64,000 nucleotides of DNA, taken from NCBI GenBank assembly GCA_001600415.1, contig BCJX01000004.1, forward strand, positions 887,689 through 951,688, in the 5' to 3' direction. Origin of the DNA: Pascua guehoae (Eukaryota > Basidiomycota > Tremellomycetes > Trichosporonales > Trichosporonaceae). Positions 43,034 to 55,079 of this stretch are shown here, one piece after another (positions within the stretch are counted from its first letter, which is position 1; every line of letters starts with the position of its first letter). The notes below the pieces were generated by a model. The model searched no databases and was not told where the DNA came from. It saw nothing but the letters and a program-made list of their open reading frames with translations. A program made the position numbers and the translations under genes.

Positions 43034-46000
43034 CTAGTGGAGCTGCGTGTGCGTACCAAAGTTCTCGCGCGCGCGGCGGAACATCATGTAGATTTCCTCG
43101 TCGGCGCGCACAAACGGCTGGTCCCAGAAGCCGTAGGCGGGGTTTTCGAGGAGCTCGACAAACGTTACGATCAGGCCCCACGGGTGGGGGCGGGTGACGA
43201 TGACACGCTCGAGCAGCACGCGCGCAATGCGCTCGGGGATCGTCGAGTCGGACGCCACCTTGAACAGGTAGAGCATAAACGACGCAAAGAAGAGAGTGTG
43301 CGCCGACGGGAAGCGGAGCTGGTCCGCAACAACCGACAGCAACAGGTACTGGCCCTCGGCGTCGAGCGAGTACGCCAGGCTCGCGAGCAGGGGCACAGCC
43401 GGGTCCTTGGGGTCAAACTCGGCAACGCCAGACTGCAGGTAGTGACGCTGCACCGCAGACGTGCCGAGGTAAAAGACGGTCGCGTGGAGAAGGGTGTGGT
43501 TCCACACAGTCGTCGTCGTGCCGTCCGGAAGCGTCTTCTGGACAGCAATGCGGTTCTTGAGCTCGTTGACAATGACTGCGCCCGCCGGCGAGCCAGTGTG
43601 AACGTATTGGTCAATGGCCTGCTTGACATTGCCAGAGTTGAGCGCGCTCACGTGGTCGGAGCGCACGCGCGGGAAGCCCTGCATGTCGGCCACGAGGTCG
43701 TCGAGGCGCTTGTACCAGTCCGGAAGAGGAGCTTCGGACGTGGGGAAAGCCGCGAGGATAATGTTGCGCAGCTGCACACAGTGCGCCGGGATCGCCGTCG
43801 AGAGCGTGTGGTAGTACTCGACAAGGAAACCGGGGAAGTCGTGCATGAGCACGAGCAAGATGCGCAGCGTCGCACGGTAGAGACTGCGCGCAGACGCGCC
43901 GAGGTCGGTCGTGTTCGAGCTGATAAACGGCGCAACAAAGCGCAGCAGCCACATGATGCAGCGGTGGTAGTCGGACCAGCCCTCCTGGCGCGGTGCCAAG
44001 AGGAGCTTGGACATGAAGAACCGGTGCGACACGATCGAAATCCAGCCAAACGCAAAGCGGGGCGCATACGTGGGCTGGATGATGCCGAGGACGTTTGCAA
44101 TGCTCTTGAGGCAACCAAGTGCCGTGTCGGGGAGGCTCGCTTCGATCGACATGATCTCGGAAAGCATGCTTGTAAAGAACCGAGCCCACGGACGCTGGTC
44201 GAATGGCTCGTCGGCGTTGAGCTGCGCACGCACAAGGCTGTACGACATGATCGTGACAATCTTGTTAAAGTAGTAGACGGTGCGCGTCACGCTGCCGGGG
44301 CCGCTCTTATCGCCATAGTTCTTGACAATCAGGATGATGAGCTTGGCCAGCGAGTCTGTGCCAAACCACTGGCCGCTCTCCGACTTGGTGTCGCACTCGA
44401 CCGCGGCCTTGATGGCAGTCGTGTAAAAGGCCGTCGAGACATCCTCACCGCTAAGAATGTTGTCGTTCTGGAGCCACGTAATGTATGGCACAAACGACAT
44501 CTCGGGCGAGTTCGGGTTGTCGGTGAAGAGACGCACCCACTCAAAGAAGTAGTGCTGGAGGCGCTCGTGGACCTTGGGGTCGATCGGCGGCACCTTGGAC
44601 TCGCGGACAGTGTCGCCCCGAAGGTCCTCGAGGAGCTGGTCGGCAGTCGAGGTCGACTGGTGGAGCTCCTGTGCTTTGAGCAGACCAGCAATAGACAGCG
44701 TGAAAGCGTTGCGGTTGATAAACGCGCCCGAGTCGAGCGAGCACTCGCGGATGAGCTGCGCGACAAAGTCGACAATGTCAGACGAGTAGCTGCGCGCCAT
44801 CTGCTTGGCGAGTTGCGCATCCAGCTCGGCGACGCGAATAAACGTGGCACGGATAAGGACAACCGTGACAGCAACGTTGAACTTGCGGGCGTCCTCGGCG
44901 TAAAGGAGCCACGACTTGACCTCGCGGTCGACCTTTGGCGCGTGGTTGCAAAGCTGCTGCAGGAGAATAGTGTAAATCTCCCGGCCGAGCTGCGAGTCGG
45001 TCTTGTAAAGCAGCTGGACAATCTTCTGCGCAATGGCGAGTGTCGTCGCCTCACGGGACATGGACGAGTGGGCAAGGACGACCACGGTGCGGCTCAGCGA
45101 GCGGAGGTCGTGCTCGGGCTCGAGCTGCGAGATGGAAGTCGCCGGCGAGCGCGCCAGGAGCTTTTCAATCTCGGCAATAATCTCGTGGAACTTTTCGAGC
45201 GTCGTCTGAGGGGCCAGCATTGCCGAGGACGGCTCAGCAGGCTCAGACAGGTCGTGGTAGCGGGGCGACGGGCCGCGCTTGATCTCGGGGGGAGCGAGGC
45301 TAGCGTCACCCAGGCCAAGGTCGCGGTAGCCAACAGGCAGGTAGTTGCTGTCGCTGTTGCTTGCGCCGGCACCGCTGCCGCTGCCGCCGTTGGCCGGCTG
45401 CTGTGGCTGAGGGAAGACACGGGCGGGCTCGGCAAAGTCCTCGTAGACACGGAGCTGCGCTGCGGTAAGACCGCCCTGGCGGAGACGGAGCGGGTCCGGA
45501 AGCGCAGTGTGTGAGAGGGCAAAGCCAAACGACGCACCATCCCAGAAGGGCTGGGTGCTACGCGAGTCGCGGTGAGCCTTGCGCGCCGCAAACTGCGCGT
45601 GCAGGTTGACGTCAATGTCGCGGGTAGCCTTCTCCATCGCGGCCTTGCGAATAATGTCGCAGGCAACGTCGAGGTTCTCGTTGACGACGCCGGCAATGAC
45701 AGCGTCTGGCACGTTTTCCTCGGTGAAGCCGTTCTGGCCAACGAGCGCGCGAATGTGCGACATGAGGCTGGTCCGAAGCGGCTCCTTGCACGTGACGAGA
45801 GCGAGGTTACCGGCAAGGTTTTGCACCATCAGGTGTGCGGCCTTGCGCATCTTCATCGAGTCGCCCTCGGTGCCAAAGTCCTTCTGCACGAGGTCACGCG
45901 ACGAAATGCCAGCAATGGTTACCGACCGCTCAACGACAGGCGTGACGATTTCGCGAATGGCACGCTCGATCGAGTGGAGCACAATACGCTTGAAGGTGGG

Positions 46001-49000
46001 CGCCTGCAGAACGCCGAGGTCCGAGTTGAAGTGAAGGAACTCTGGGAGCTGGCGAACGAGGTCGTCCACATTCTGCAGGAACTGCTCGTGTGCGGCCTGG
46101 GCGGCTTGCTCACTCTGCATCGCCTGCATGCGAGCAAAGTGGTCGTCCATCGGCTCGGAGAAGCGCTGGCCGTTGGAAACTTCGGAAACGAGCTGGCGCT
46201 GCAGTTCGAGCTCGAGGCGGTCCTTGATCTGCTGCTGAGGCTGAGGGGGCGGCGTGTGCGTGCGGATAATGTCCGATGGCTCAACCGACTCGAGCTGGAT
46301 CTCGAGCTTGCTAAACAGCACCTCGATCTCAAACTTCATGTTCAGCTTGAGGTCGCCATAGTGGTACAGCTCGACGAGGACGCGGATGATAGCTTGGAAC
46401 CAGGGGTTCGGCAGGTGGAAGACGGGCGAACCTTGACAGGCCGACATGAGGTTGCACACAAACGGAATGGCAACAATGAGGCGCTTGTTGTCATAGCCCT
46501 GGACGAGGAGATCCTTGACAGACAGCTCACGGTGCTTGATGGGTAAGTTGCGCGCCAGGGTGATGCGGCCAAGCCAGAGGGCGACAGTCTTGAGCGTCGC
46601 TCGGTCAGCAGCCGAACCCAACGTCGACTCGGCGTTGAGCAGGTCGCGAGCCTTGCGGTACGTCTCCCACAGGACGTGCCTCTCCAGAAGCGGCGAGTTG
46701 AGGAGATCAAGGAGCTTGATGTACAGTTCGTGACGATTCGCCTCGAGCGACACGCGGACGTCGATGAAGTAGTGGGCGAACCAGCGCGAGAGGTGGGGCT
46801 CAAAGAGCTTGACGAGGTCCTGAGACTTGGTGTCGTAGTTGCTCGGCGCAACATTGTTGATGATAAACATGATTTGGTCGCGGAGTTTGGGCTCGGGCTC
46901 GTTGAACTCGTCGTCTCCTTCCTCGATAAGAACAGGCAGCTTGAGAGCCGGGAACGCAAGCTTGACACCACCCTGGAGGTCGAGCTCTTCGCGCTCAGTG
47001 AGGGCAGCCTGGATGTCGTTGATATAGGCTGGGTGCGACTCGTGAAGCGCAGGAATCTCCAGCAGGGAGCGGCAGAGACCCGGGAAGTCGACAAGGGAAG
47101 CACGTAAAACACTAAGCGCGCTCACACCAAACTGGTACGGCGGCTCGTGGGGTGCAGTCTTGCACGCGTCCAGAACATAACGTGTGGCCACAAAGGCAGG
47201 CGTGTCCTTGACGAGGCGGTAGTCGATGATCGCACCAAAGAGGATACCCGTCATGGTGAGCTCACGCGGCGGATACGTCTTGATAAACTTGTACTCGTCA
47301 AACAGCGAGTGGAGCGCAGCCGCAAAGAGCTCCTGTTCACGCGGGTCGCTCGACTTGGACGACCGGTTGAGTTCGTCAATGACGTTGTCGAGGGTAAGAT
47401 CATTGTCCTCGCTGTACATGCGGCGGTACATGTCATCGACCTGGGCGCTGATGGCCTTGCTGTAGGTGGCAACAGTAAAGCCCTGCTCTTCCTTGGACCC
47501 GGCGCGGAGGTTGAGGAGACGGGGGTGCAGAATGAGAATGTCGGTACGGACATTCTTGAAGCGCACAATGTCCTCGCGCGTTAAATTCTCGGCGTTGCGG
47601 ACCACACGGATGAAGATCGAATAAGCTTCGTCCGAGAGCGTGAACATGAGCGGAGGGACCGACTCGGGCTGGTGCTGGTGGTCAATCTCGAGGCGAATCT
47701 TGTGCTCGACAAAGTCAAAGATGGCGCCCAGGAAGTCGTCACCATTGACGGCGACGCTGTCTGCGAGCCAGTTCTCCAGGTTGAAGTACTCCTTGCTGGA
47801 CGCCAGGGTGGCAACATCCAGGGCAAAGTGAAGGTTCTCGCTCGCGAGGAGCTTGTCGAGGATCTGGAGCTCCCACGCAATCTCCACCACCTTGCCCAGG
47901 TTGTTTTCGTCCTCGCTGTAAAACTCGGTCAGATTGTCGAGGAGACCCTTGGGGTTCAGCTCCCAGAGCTGCTGGAAGACAAGAGGCGCCGAGGCCAGAG
48001 CGTTCGGGGGGTTGATGAGGTACAGCTCCAGGATCTTGGAGTGCATCGTCGCGATCGGAGCCGGAAGCGGCTTGGGAAGCTTTTCGAGCGCAATCAGCAC
48101 CAGCTCTGGCGCGAGGCTGGCAGCACGCTCAAGGAGCTCTGTAGCGCGGCGCCCAATCTCTACACGCTCGTCGTGGTCGGTGGCGTCTTCCGCATCGGCC
48201 AACGCACACGCGTTGATCAGTACCTGGATAAGACCCAGCGTGTTCCAAATACCGGCAGCCTGGACGTCCTTGGCCTGTTGGCGGACAATCTTGCTGACCT
48301 GCGCGTCCTGAGGGTACGGTTGGACAATGCGCGCAAACGCAGACGGAGACGGCGACGTCGGGAGCGTGAAGAGCGGAAGAGAGTCGGGAGGAAGCGTCGA
48401 CAAGTTGCGCAAAACGTAGAGCAACGACGACAAGTTGGTCCACGTCGAATCGGACGGCGAGGCTGGAAGGAGTCCGGCAAGAGGCGGCACGGGAGTCTGC
48501 GGCGGGACGAGCAGAAGGCTGGCGGCAAGGGCCAGAGCCGACGGGTGCGCAAGGGGCGACTGGGGCCCATCAAACGACTTCATCACCTCGACCCAAGGGA
48601 TCTGCGCCGAGGCACACATGCCTGTGATGACACCGTGGAAGTCGATGGCGCGCCCTTCCTGCAGACCGCGACAAAGGCCGTGGAGGGTGCGAACGACCTC
48701 GTCAAATACAGCAGACGGGTTGACTGGCTCCTCCAGAAGGTAGGGACCCCACCAGCGGCCGATGACTGCCTCGACAGTGCCCTCGTCCTGCGTAAGCGAG
48801 TCTCCCAGTTCAAACAGAATGTCCTCCAGAGGGATCGAGCCCGGGGTACGCGGCGGGCCGCCAGGCGAAAGCGCAGAAAGCGTCTGGAGGATAATGGCTG
48901 GTGACGTAAACTTGATCGTGAGCGACTGCAAGAGGACGCTGCGCTGGAGCGAGTTGAGCGGCGACGGGTGAGGCGGCGTGGGGTTCGTGGGCGTCGGGGG

Positions 49001-49910
49001 ACGCGATGTCGTGCCACCCGGCGACGCAGAGCGAGGGAAGAGGGCAAGGATCAGAGTCCTCGCCTCCTGCATCGTCAGGTCATCCTGGGGCTGGTTGGGA
49101 ATGTTTGTCGACCAGAAAGGCACGCCCGAGCGGAGCAGCTCCATCGTCGGCTGCAGCGTCTGATGCAGCGTCTGCAGAAGCTGGTCGTGTGACGGGTGCG
49201 AGGTGGGGAAGACGTGCGGATTGGCGAGGGTGAGCGCCGAGAGCGTAAAGAGCACAGCAGGAGGGAGATTGAAGATCCTGAGCGACGGGAGGGGGAGTGG
49301 CGTGCCCTGCGACGGCGAGAACATGGTGAGGATAAAGTGGGGCGCGAGAGCAACATCACGCGCCGCCCGGACGGCCTCTGTCGCAAGCAGGCGCCAGGCG
49401 AGCGCTGCTGGGCCCGAAGTCGGGACGTTGGGGGGCGGAGCTGCCGGGTCATCCTGGTACTGTTGCGAGTGCTGGACGAGGATCTGAATGATGGGTGCAG
49501 CGACAACGACGGTGCGGCGGACAAAGTGGTGGTACATCTCTGGACCGTGGGACGAGGCGAGCTGTTGATGGTTAGACATTTTACTTGTTCATTCATGTTG
49601 ATGTGCTCTTGTCTCGAGGACGCAATGCCAAAGACACAGCGAGCCCATGACGGCGGCGTTTTGAGCAAGGTGGTCTACTCACGGTCCTAATCTCGGCGGC
49701 AGACTTGTCAAACGAATCCTCCGTAAAGGTCGTCAGGAGGAAGACGATCTGGGCGCGCACAATGGCGGCGGTGCCGTTGGCCCCACCGGCGCCTGCACCG
49801 CCGCCGCTACCAGCGCCAGTCGCGCCGGCGGCGCTATTGCTAGAGCCGAATCCGGGCGGTGGGCCAGTCCTGGCGACCCCGCCTCCCAAACCGGGAGGAG
49901 GGTGTGACAT
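43034..49910 (-). CDS. NOT1: CCR4-NOT complex scaffold subunit NOT1 (CNOT1)
   Basis: NOT1 is the scaffold of the CCR4-NOT deadenylase, binding CAF1/CCR4, CAF40 and the NOT2/3/5 module. Two exons on the minus strand (49910-49683, 49561-43034) give 2251 residues; the second is a single 6.5-kb exon. The start MSHPPPGLGGGVARTGPPPG precedes a helical segment joined by splicing to LASSHGPEMYHHFVRRTVV. Regions in order: HEAT-like N-terminal part; middle MIF4G-type CAF1-binding domain at about 1000-1155 (WLGRITLARNLPIKHRELSV, IPFVCNLMSACQGS, LKLNMKFEIEVLF); DUF3819/CAF40-binding region at about 1215-1355 (LGVLQAPTFKRIVLHSIERA); and the C-terminal NOT-binding superfamily homology domain at about 1820-2100 (ALGCLKSIANVLGIIQPTYA, RFAFGWISIVSHRFFMSKLL). 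An ATG at 49579 lies in the intron and is not the start. Confidence 0.96.
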
Positions 49911-50709
49911 GGACGGGGAAGAGATTAACGGAGGGTGGTGGGCGGGGAGGTCGAGGGTTTACGAGTGATCCATCCCCGTGAGCGCGGGGTCGGGGGGAAG
50001 GGAAGCGTGTTCTGTCGCGCGTGCGGGGATGGGAGAGGATGAGATGAAGATGACAGGCCAACGGGAAGAGAAGAAGGGGGGGGGTGGGGGGTTGGGAAAG
50101 GTGGTGTTGGGGTGTTGTGTTAGGTTGTCACCTGGGGGTGGTGTGATGGTGAGGGAGAAGGAGATGGTGGTGGCCAGCGACGAGGGCGAGCGAGCGAGTT
50201 GAAGGTTGGCAGGTAGGTGGCTCTCTCTCTCTCTCTCTGTGTGGCAGGCATGACCGACAGACCATCTGCATGGCGGAGACAATCTGGACCCACGAGCCAC
50301 GAGCCAGCAGGCCAGCAGGGAGGGAAGCCACGAGCCAGCGCGTGCCAGCCTGCCTGCCTGCCTGCCTGCCAGCCAGGTTGCTTGCCTGCAGCCTGGAGGC
50401 TGCAGGGCTGCACACGCGCACCCACCCAGGGACGATCACTTCCTTCTCGTGCGGAGTTTTAATCAAAACGCCGACGCGTGGCAACTTGCCAATTGAGTCA
50501 GCCCACGCCACTCCCAGGGCCAGAGGCGCCAGAGCCACACTCCATGACGACCCACCCCCTTGTTGTTGCTACCATCTGCATCCCATGCTGCATTCTTCCA
50601 TGCTCGTTCGCCAAGTCTACCCCATCTCATGCTGTATACCTTCCCCAGCTCCCATGCATGAACACTAGACTAATATACTACTGTACAATACCATCTGCCC
50701 CACTCTATT
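49911..50709. other. Intergenic spacer upstream of NOT1 and downstream of the glutaredoxin gene
   Basis: It contains the NOT1 promoter. A (CT)n tract lies at 50221-50238, and CCTG repeats with a CAGCCTGGAGGCTGCAG inverted repeat at 50349-50410. No gene. Confidence 0.5.
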
Positions 50710-52024
50710 TTACGCCTTGACCTCGTCGTCGGCGTGGTACATCTCGTCCCACTCGCCGCTCTCAATCATCTCCTTGAGAATGTCGAGACCGCCGACGAGC
50801 TCGCCGTTGAGGATAATCTGCGGGAACGTGGGCCAGTCGTTGACGCGCTTGAGACCCTGCCGGACGTCCTCGTCGCTCAGAATGTCAAACCACGCAAACT
50901 CGACGCCCTTCTCGCGCAACAGGCCGACAGTCTGGCGCGAGAAGCCACACTTGGGTGCCGAAGGGTTGCCCTTCATGAACAAGACGACCCGGTGCTTGTT
51001 CATGAGCTCGTGGCAGCGGGCGGTAATCTCCTCCTCGGTGCGCTGCTGCGGTGCCGCGGGTGCAGCAGGCGCGGCGGCGGGGGCGGAAGCGGCAGCCGAG
51101 ACGTTGGACGAGCCCGCCGATGCCGATGCAGAGTGCTGGGTCAAGAGCGAGTGCAGGAGCGCACCGTCCGCTCCCGAGTGACGAGCAAGGAGAGTGTGTC
51201 CCTGTGGGTCAAATCGTGGCGAATAGAGCAACAACGAGAGGCGCGTCCGTGCAGATCGTGGCGCCAGAAATCGTCATCGACGGGTGAAACGTCACCAAGG
51301 GAAGGTAGAAAGGAAGTTGGTAAGCAAGAGGGAGAGCCGCAGGAGGTGAAAGATGTTGGAATGTGGAAGAACGCCGGCCATGAAAGGGAGATGTCAGCAT
51401 TGCAACTTGAAAGAAAAGGTCAGATGCAACAGCACGCGACTGAGTCACTCGGAGCCACTCTGCTCAACTTCACAAACAAGGAAAGGAACGCCACTGCCCA
51501 GGTGGCAGCTTGGAGACGACAGTGATGGGCCCACACTGATGGACACTGTTGCAAGCCACATGACAAGCTCTATACTGCCACTGGCAAGTCCGATGGCGGA
51601 GAACCGCACGTCATTTCATCGGCGGCTGCAACGGTCCAGTAGTGAAACAACCATTACCGTTTGCAGTTCTCCCAACTGGACGTGGCGCTTGGAGTGCTGA
51701 CTCTGCACAGAAACGGACACTCACGCGGAGGATGAGGAAACTGGGCACGGCCTCGATATCAAACGACTCGGAAATGTCCGCGAGCTCTTCCGCCTCGATC
51801 TGGGCGTGTCAGTGGCCCATGCATGAGGGGGGGATCGTCCCACTCACGTTGAGGAAGAGGACACCGGGGAACTTGGTCGCCTCGTCCGCGACGACCTTGT
51901 TGAAGGCGGCACAAGGCTCGGCCCATGGCGCCCAGAAGTTGAGCACCGATGGCCGGCTCAGGTCCGCCGACATGAGCTCCTTGAAGTGCTGGGGAGAGGT
52001 GACGTCGACCAGGTTGGCAGGCAT
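50710..52024 (-). CDS. GRX4: Monothiol CGFS glutaredoxin with N-terminal thioredoxin domain (Grx3/Grx4 type)
   Basis: Grx3/4 bind a glutathione-ligated [2Fe-2S] cluster and signal iron status to nuclear regulators. Three exons on the minus strand (52024-51848, 51799-51725, 51201-50710) give 247 residues. The thioredoxin-like domain has the usual degenerate site WAPWAEPC (Cys38) and [13 protein letters not shown]. An Ala/Pro linker (about residues 108-135) leads to the glutaredoxin domain with [12 protein letters not shown] (Cys169), [18 protein letters not shown] and the C-terminal helix. One Grx domain follows the Trx domain, as in yeast rather than animals. The intron between exons 2 and 3 is 523 nt, long for this window. 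It is divergently paired with Y14 across 551 bp. Confidence 0.94.
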
Positions 52025-52575
52025 GGTGGATAGGTCGCACTAAGGTCGGGGGGGAGTAGTGAAAAGAAGCAGACAACGAGGTGAAGAGGAGGGCGAGCTT
52101 GGAAGGGCTTACGAAGAAAGACAACTGGGGGGTAAACGAGGGAGGCTTGAGCAGGCAGCTGCCGGCGGCGGCGCGCCGAGCACATCATTGCTTGCAACCC
52201 CTCCTCAACTTCGGAACTCGTTGGCCACTCGCCACGTGGCAACGCGTCAATCACTGCCACAATAGCCAAATCCCGCTCAGCCGAGGCACGCCGCCCCAGC
52301 CCAGCCATGCCAGCCAGGAGTGCAGCCCCCCTGTCGCCACCGCCGCCGCCGCCGCGTCGCAAGAGTTGAGCTCAGGTATGGATGGATATTGTTGCCAGCT
52401 GGAAACGAAACGACTTGGTTGACATCCAGCAACAGTAGCATCCATTACCAACAACTCCTCTCCCGTCTCCTTATCGAAAACTCTGCGACATACCGCGAAC
52501 ACATCACGACCAGAGCGACCCCGCTGGAACCCTCTCGAAATCTCAAACCCGTTCTCTCCTTCCCTCACCATCACA
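52025..52575. promoter_or_regulatory. Divergent promoter between the glutaredoxin gene and Y14
   Basis: 551 bp between start codons. A CCGCCGCCGCCGCCG run lies at 52341-52355. The last 100 bp are pyrimidine-rich. No TATA box seen. Confidence 0.45.
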
Positions 52576-53478
52576 ATGGCAGATGTGGACATGACCGGTA
52601 AGTCGTGCAAGTGTAGCTGTCAACACACAGCAGCGGCACTATATGGGGTACTTTGCACACATGCTGACTTTACAGACCGTAGGCGAACCGGTTAGTCAAG
52701 TGATGGAAGATACATTGTTCTGCCTCGAACTGACATATCTCCCTTCAACTCTACATCTCAACACGACTTTATGCTCCAACTTGCAATCGACCTTCGCTTG
52801 TCACCCCTGACACTCATCCTCTTACTTACGACTACTGCGTTGTTCCCTGTGCAGGTGCCAATGGCAGGGGCGATGACTGGGCAGCACGGTGTAGGTCATC
52901 ACTTGTGAAACAGCCTCAGCTGACAATAGCCGTCGAGGGCTGGATCATCATCGTGACCGGCCTGAACGAGGAGACCCAGGAAGAGGACCTGCAGGACCTC
53001 TTTGGCGAGTTTGGTGATGTGCGCAACCTTTCCATGGCGCTCAACCGGCGGACGGGTTATGTCATGGTGAGTTGCGAGCGGGCAACGTTGGACGGAGTTG
53101 CTCCAGGTGGACAAGTGCTGCCGCACCACCCCTCTTGTGTCATCGCTCACACCCAGGGTTACGCGCTCATCGAGTACGCAAACAAGAGCGAAGCCGAGGA
53201 TGCGATCAAGGGGACAGATGGGACCGAGTTCCTCGAGAAGAAGATCCACACGTGAGTGCTGGGACCAAGAGCTCGGCCGCCGTGCTGGGTATGCTGGTGG
53301 GACCTGGGGTGTAGCTCGAGTTGCCGCCAGGCCCGCAGACGCCGTTGGAAACCATTATCAGGGCCACGCTGACAGCAGCGACTTTGCCTTTGCCAAGCCT
53401 CCCGCTGGCGGACGGAGGGGACAGTTCTCGGGACGCCGTTCGGGACGTGACCGCTCGATGTCGCCCGGACGCCGGTAG
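52576..53478 (+). CDS. Exon junction complex RNA-binding protein Y14 (RBM8A)
   Basis: Y14 pairs with Mago in the exon junction complex, marking spliced mRNA for export and decay. Six exons (52576-52597, 52676-52690, 52855-52890, 52930-53066, 53157-53251, 53379-53478) give 134 residues. The single RRM reads RSVEGWIIIVTGLNEETQEE (RNP2), then FGEFGDVRNLSMALNRRTGY, and GYALIEYANKSEAEDAI (RNP1). The Arg/Ser tail RRSGRDRSMSPGRR carries the SR-like sites phosphorylated in other Y14 proteins. Exon 3 ends at CACGGT before GTAGGT, because only that donor restores the conserved RSVEGW. Exon 2 is 15 nt (DRRRT) and preserves frame whether used or skipped. Five introns in a 134-codon gene is dense. Confidence 0.92.
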
Positions 53479-55079
53479 CGTGTGGCGGTGGAGTAGCAGT
53501 GACTGTACATGATGTAGAGTAGTAGATAGCGAATGGGCATTCTCATGACGATATGAAGGCTGTGGCCTCATCGAACGGGTTAGTTTGGGCGGGGAAGACG
53601 ACGAAAGGCTGGGGAGCAGCCGAATGCTCTGGGTCTACTGTAAGTTGAGACTTGAGATATTCAATCGCGCGACAAGCATAACCGCCAGAAGTGTGATCGT
53701 GTGGGCTAGATCTCTGTGATGTTCCACTTGCTCTGGTAAACCACTCATTGGGCACATCCACTTCTTTGCAGTAACGATAGTGCGGGTCTTGAAGCAGCGA
53801 TCGAAACTGCTCCCGTCAGGTTGGGCCGAGGCTCAAGCTTTGGTCACAGCAAGTTGTAAAGGTTGGCAAAGGCACGTCTGACATGGACCAGGACCTGGAA
53901 CCATTTCCGAGCACGAGTTTTGCGTTGGGGCATTGGGAACGGCAAGCTCAGGAGTCTGAGACGGCGCGGAGACGGCGACACTTGACCCGAGCCAAACTGG
54001 GAACGGAACAAACACCATGCAGACACGTCCCATGTCCCAGCTGCGAGCTGCTAGCTGCTAGCTGCTCGGCAAGCAGTTATTTAAGATTGGGCAAAGTGCG
54101 GCGCGTTCCACTAGCGCATGGTGTGTCAGACGACGTACTCCCATCCACTGCTTTCGGAGTGTACGTTGTACGCGTACGTACGGTTACGGACACGCGTTGT
54201 GAACGATGGAGGACAGGTATGGAGTTGTACCCTGGGCCAAGTGTCGTGAAGCTGTGCAACCGATGCGAGGCACAAAGAACCTACTTTACAGCGGTGTAGA
54301 CAAAGTGGACCGAGTGGACCTGGAGGACCTGGACGCGTCCCGTAGTCGTCCCGAAGTCCGTGGCGCCATTTGCGGTCCCTTTTTTTCTTGTTTGTTACGG
54401 CACCTGTTCCGGGTCTCAGAGTCGCACCAAACCCACGCCCAAGGCACAGCCTGCCCCCCAGATGCCATCGAGATCTGACCTGTGTCCCACCCACCACGAC
54501 TACCACAGCCTCCTTTGTGCTCACCAGCTTCCGCCAACCTTGTCTTCTTGTCTTTGCATCATCTCTCAATCAACTGCAATTCCTACCACACTACTACGAG
54601 ATACACAGGACCGCCGACCCCGCCACCCAGCAGTATACGCTTGGCTCTTACCAGCGTACACTGATCAATTGGAGGTAGCGCGCCGCCACCCCCGCAGGGC
54701 TGCAGGGTCACCTTGCCTGTCCATTTGCCCGTTTGGCCACTGCACGTGTCTGCACGTCCATCCCAGACACGTCCCCCGCATCACCTGGCGCCTAAAGCAT
54801 CTGCGCTCGGCGCCGAGCGAACAAGCAACGAGCGAGTGAGTGTGTCCAGTCCGAATGTTGGTGTACGGGGCAAGCGCTACTTGTGGGACCGAATTGCTGG
54901 CCTGACTAGCGTGGCGATAGGGGTCGCTGAGAACCGGGTGGCAACAATTGGTGGTGGGCGGGGCGGAGCAGAGTTGTCGCGCCGCCCGTGCGACGGCAGT
55001 CTCACACCATTGCACATGACTGGCTGTATTCCGCAGCTCGGTGCTGATATGCAGCGGCCGAGGGTAACCAACCCCACCG
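53479..55079. other. Intergenic spacer, 1.6 kb
   Basis: No gene can be supported. GAGCTGCTAGCTGCTAGCTG repeats occur at 54044-54064. The 54480-54660 segment is AC/CT-rich on the plus strand and may be the promoter of the following gene. Confidence 0.45.

Noticed and set aside
43019..45514. An 831-codon plus-strand open frame
   Set aside because: It is antisense to NOT1, whose minus-strand frame has clear domains. The plus frame is Arg/Val/Glu-rich, as expected for the mirror of GC-rich codons, with no recognisable fold.
45572..48904. Further long plus-strand open frames (45572-46546, 47672-48904)
   Set aside because: Also shadows of NOT1; they overlap the CAF1-binding domain coding sequence and lack independent features.
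49561..49579. ATG at 49579 as the start of NOT1
   Set aside because: The sequence ATGTCTAACCATCAACAG is the branch site and acceptor of intron 1; the upstream exon from 49910 provides a longer, compositionally normal N-terminus.
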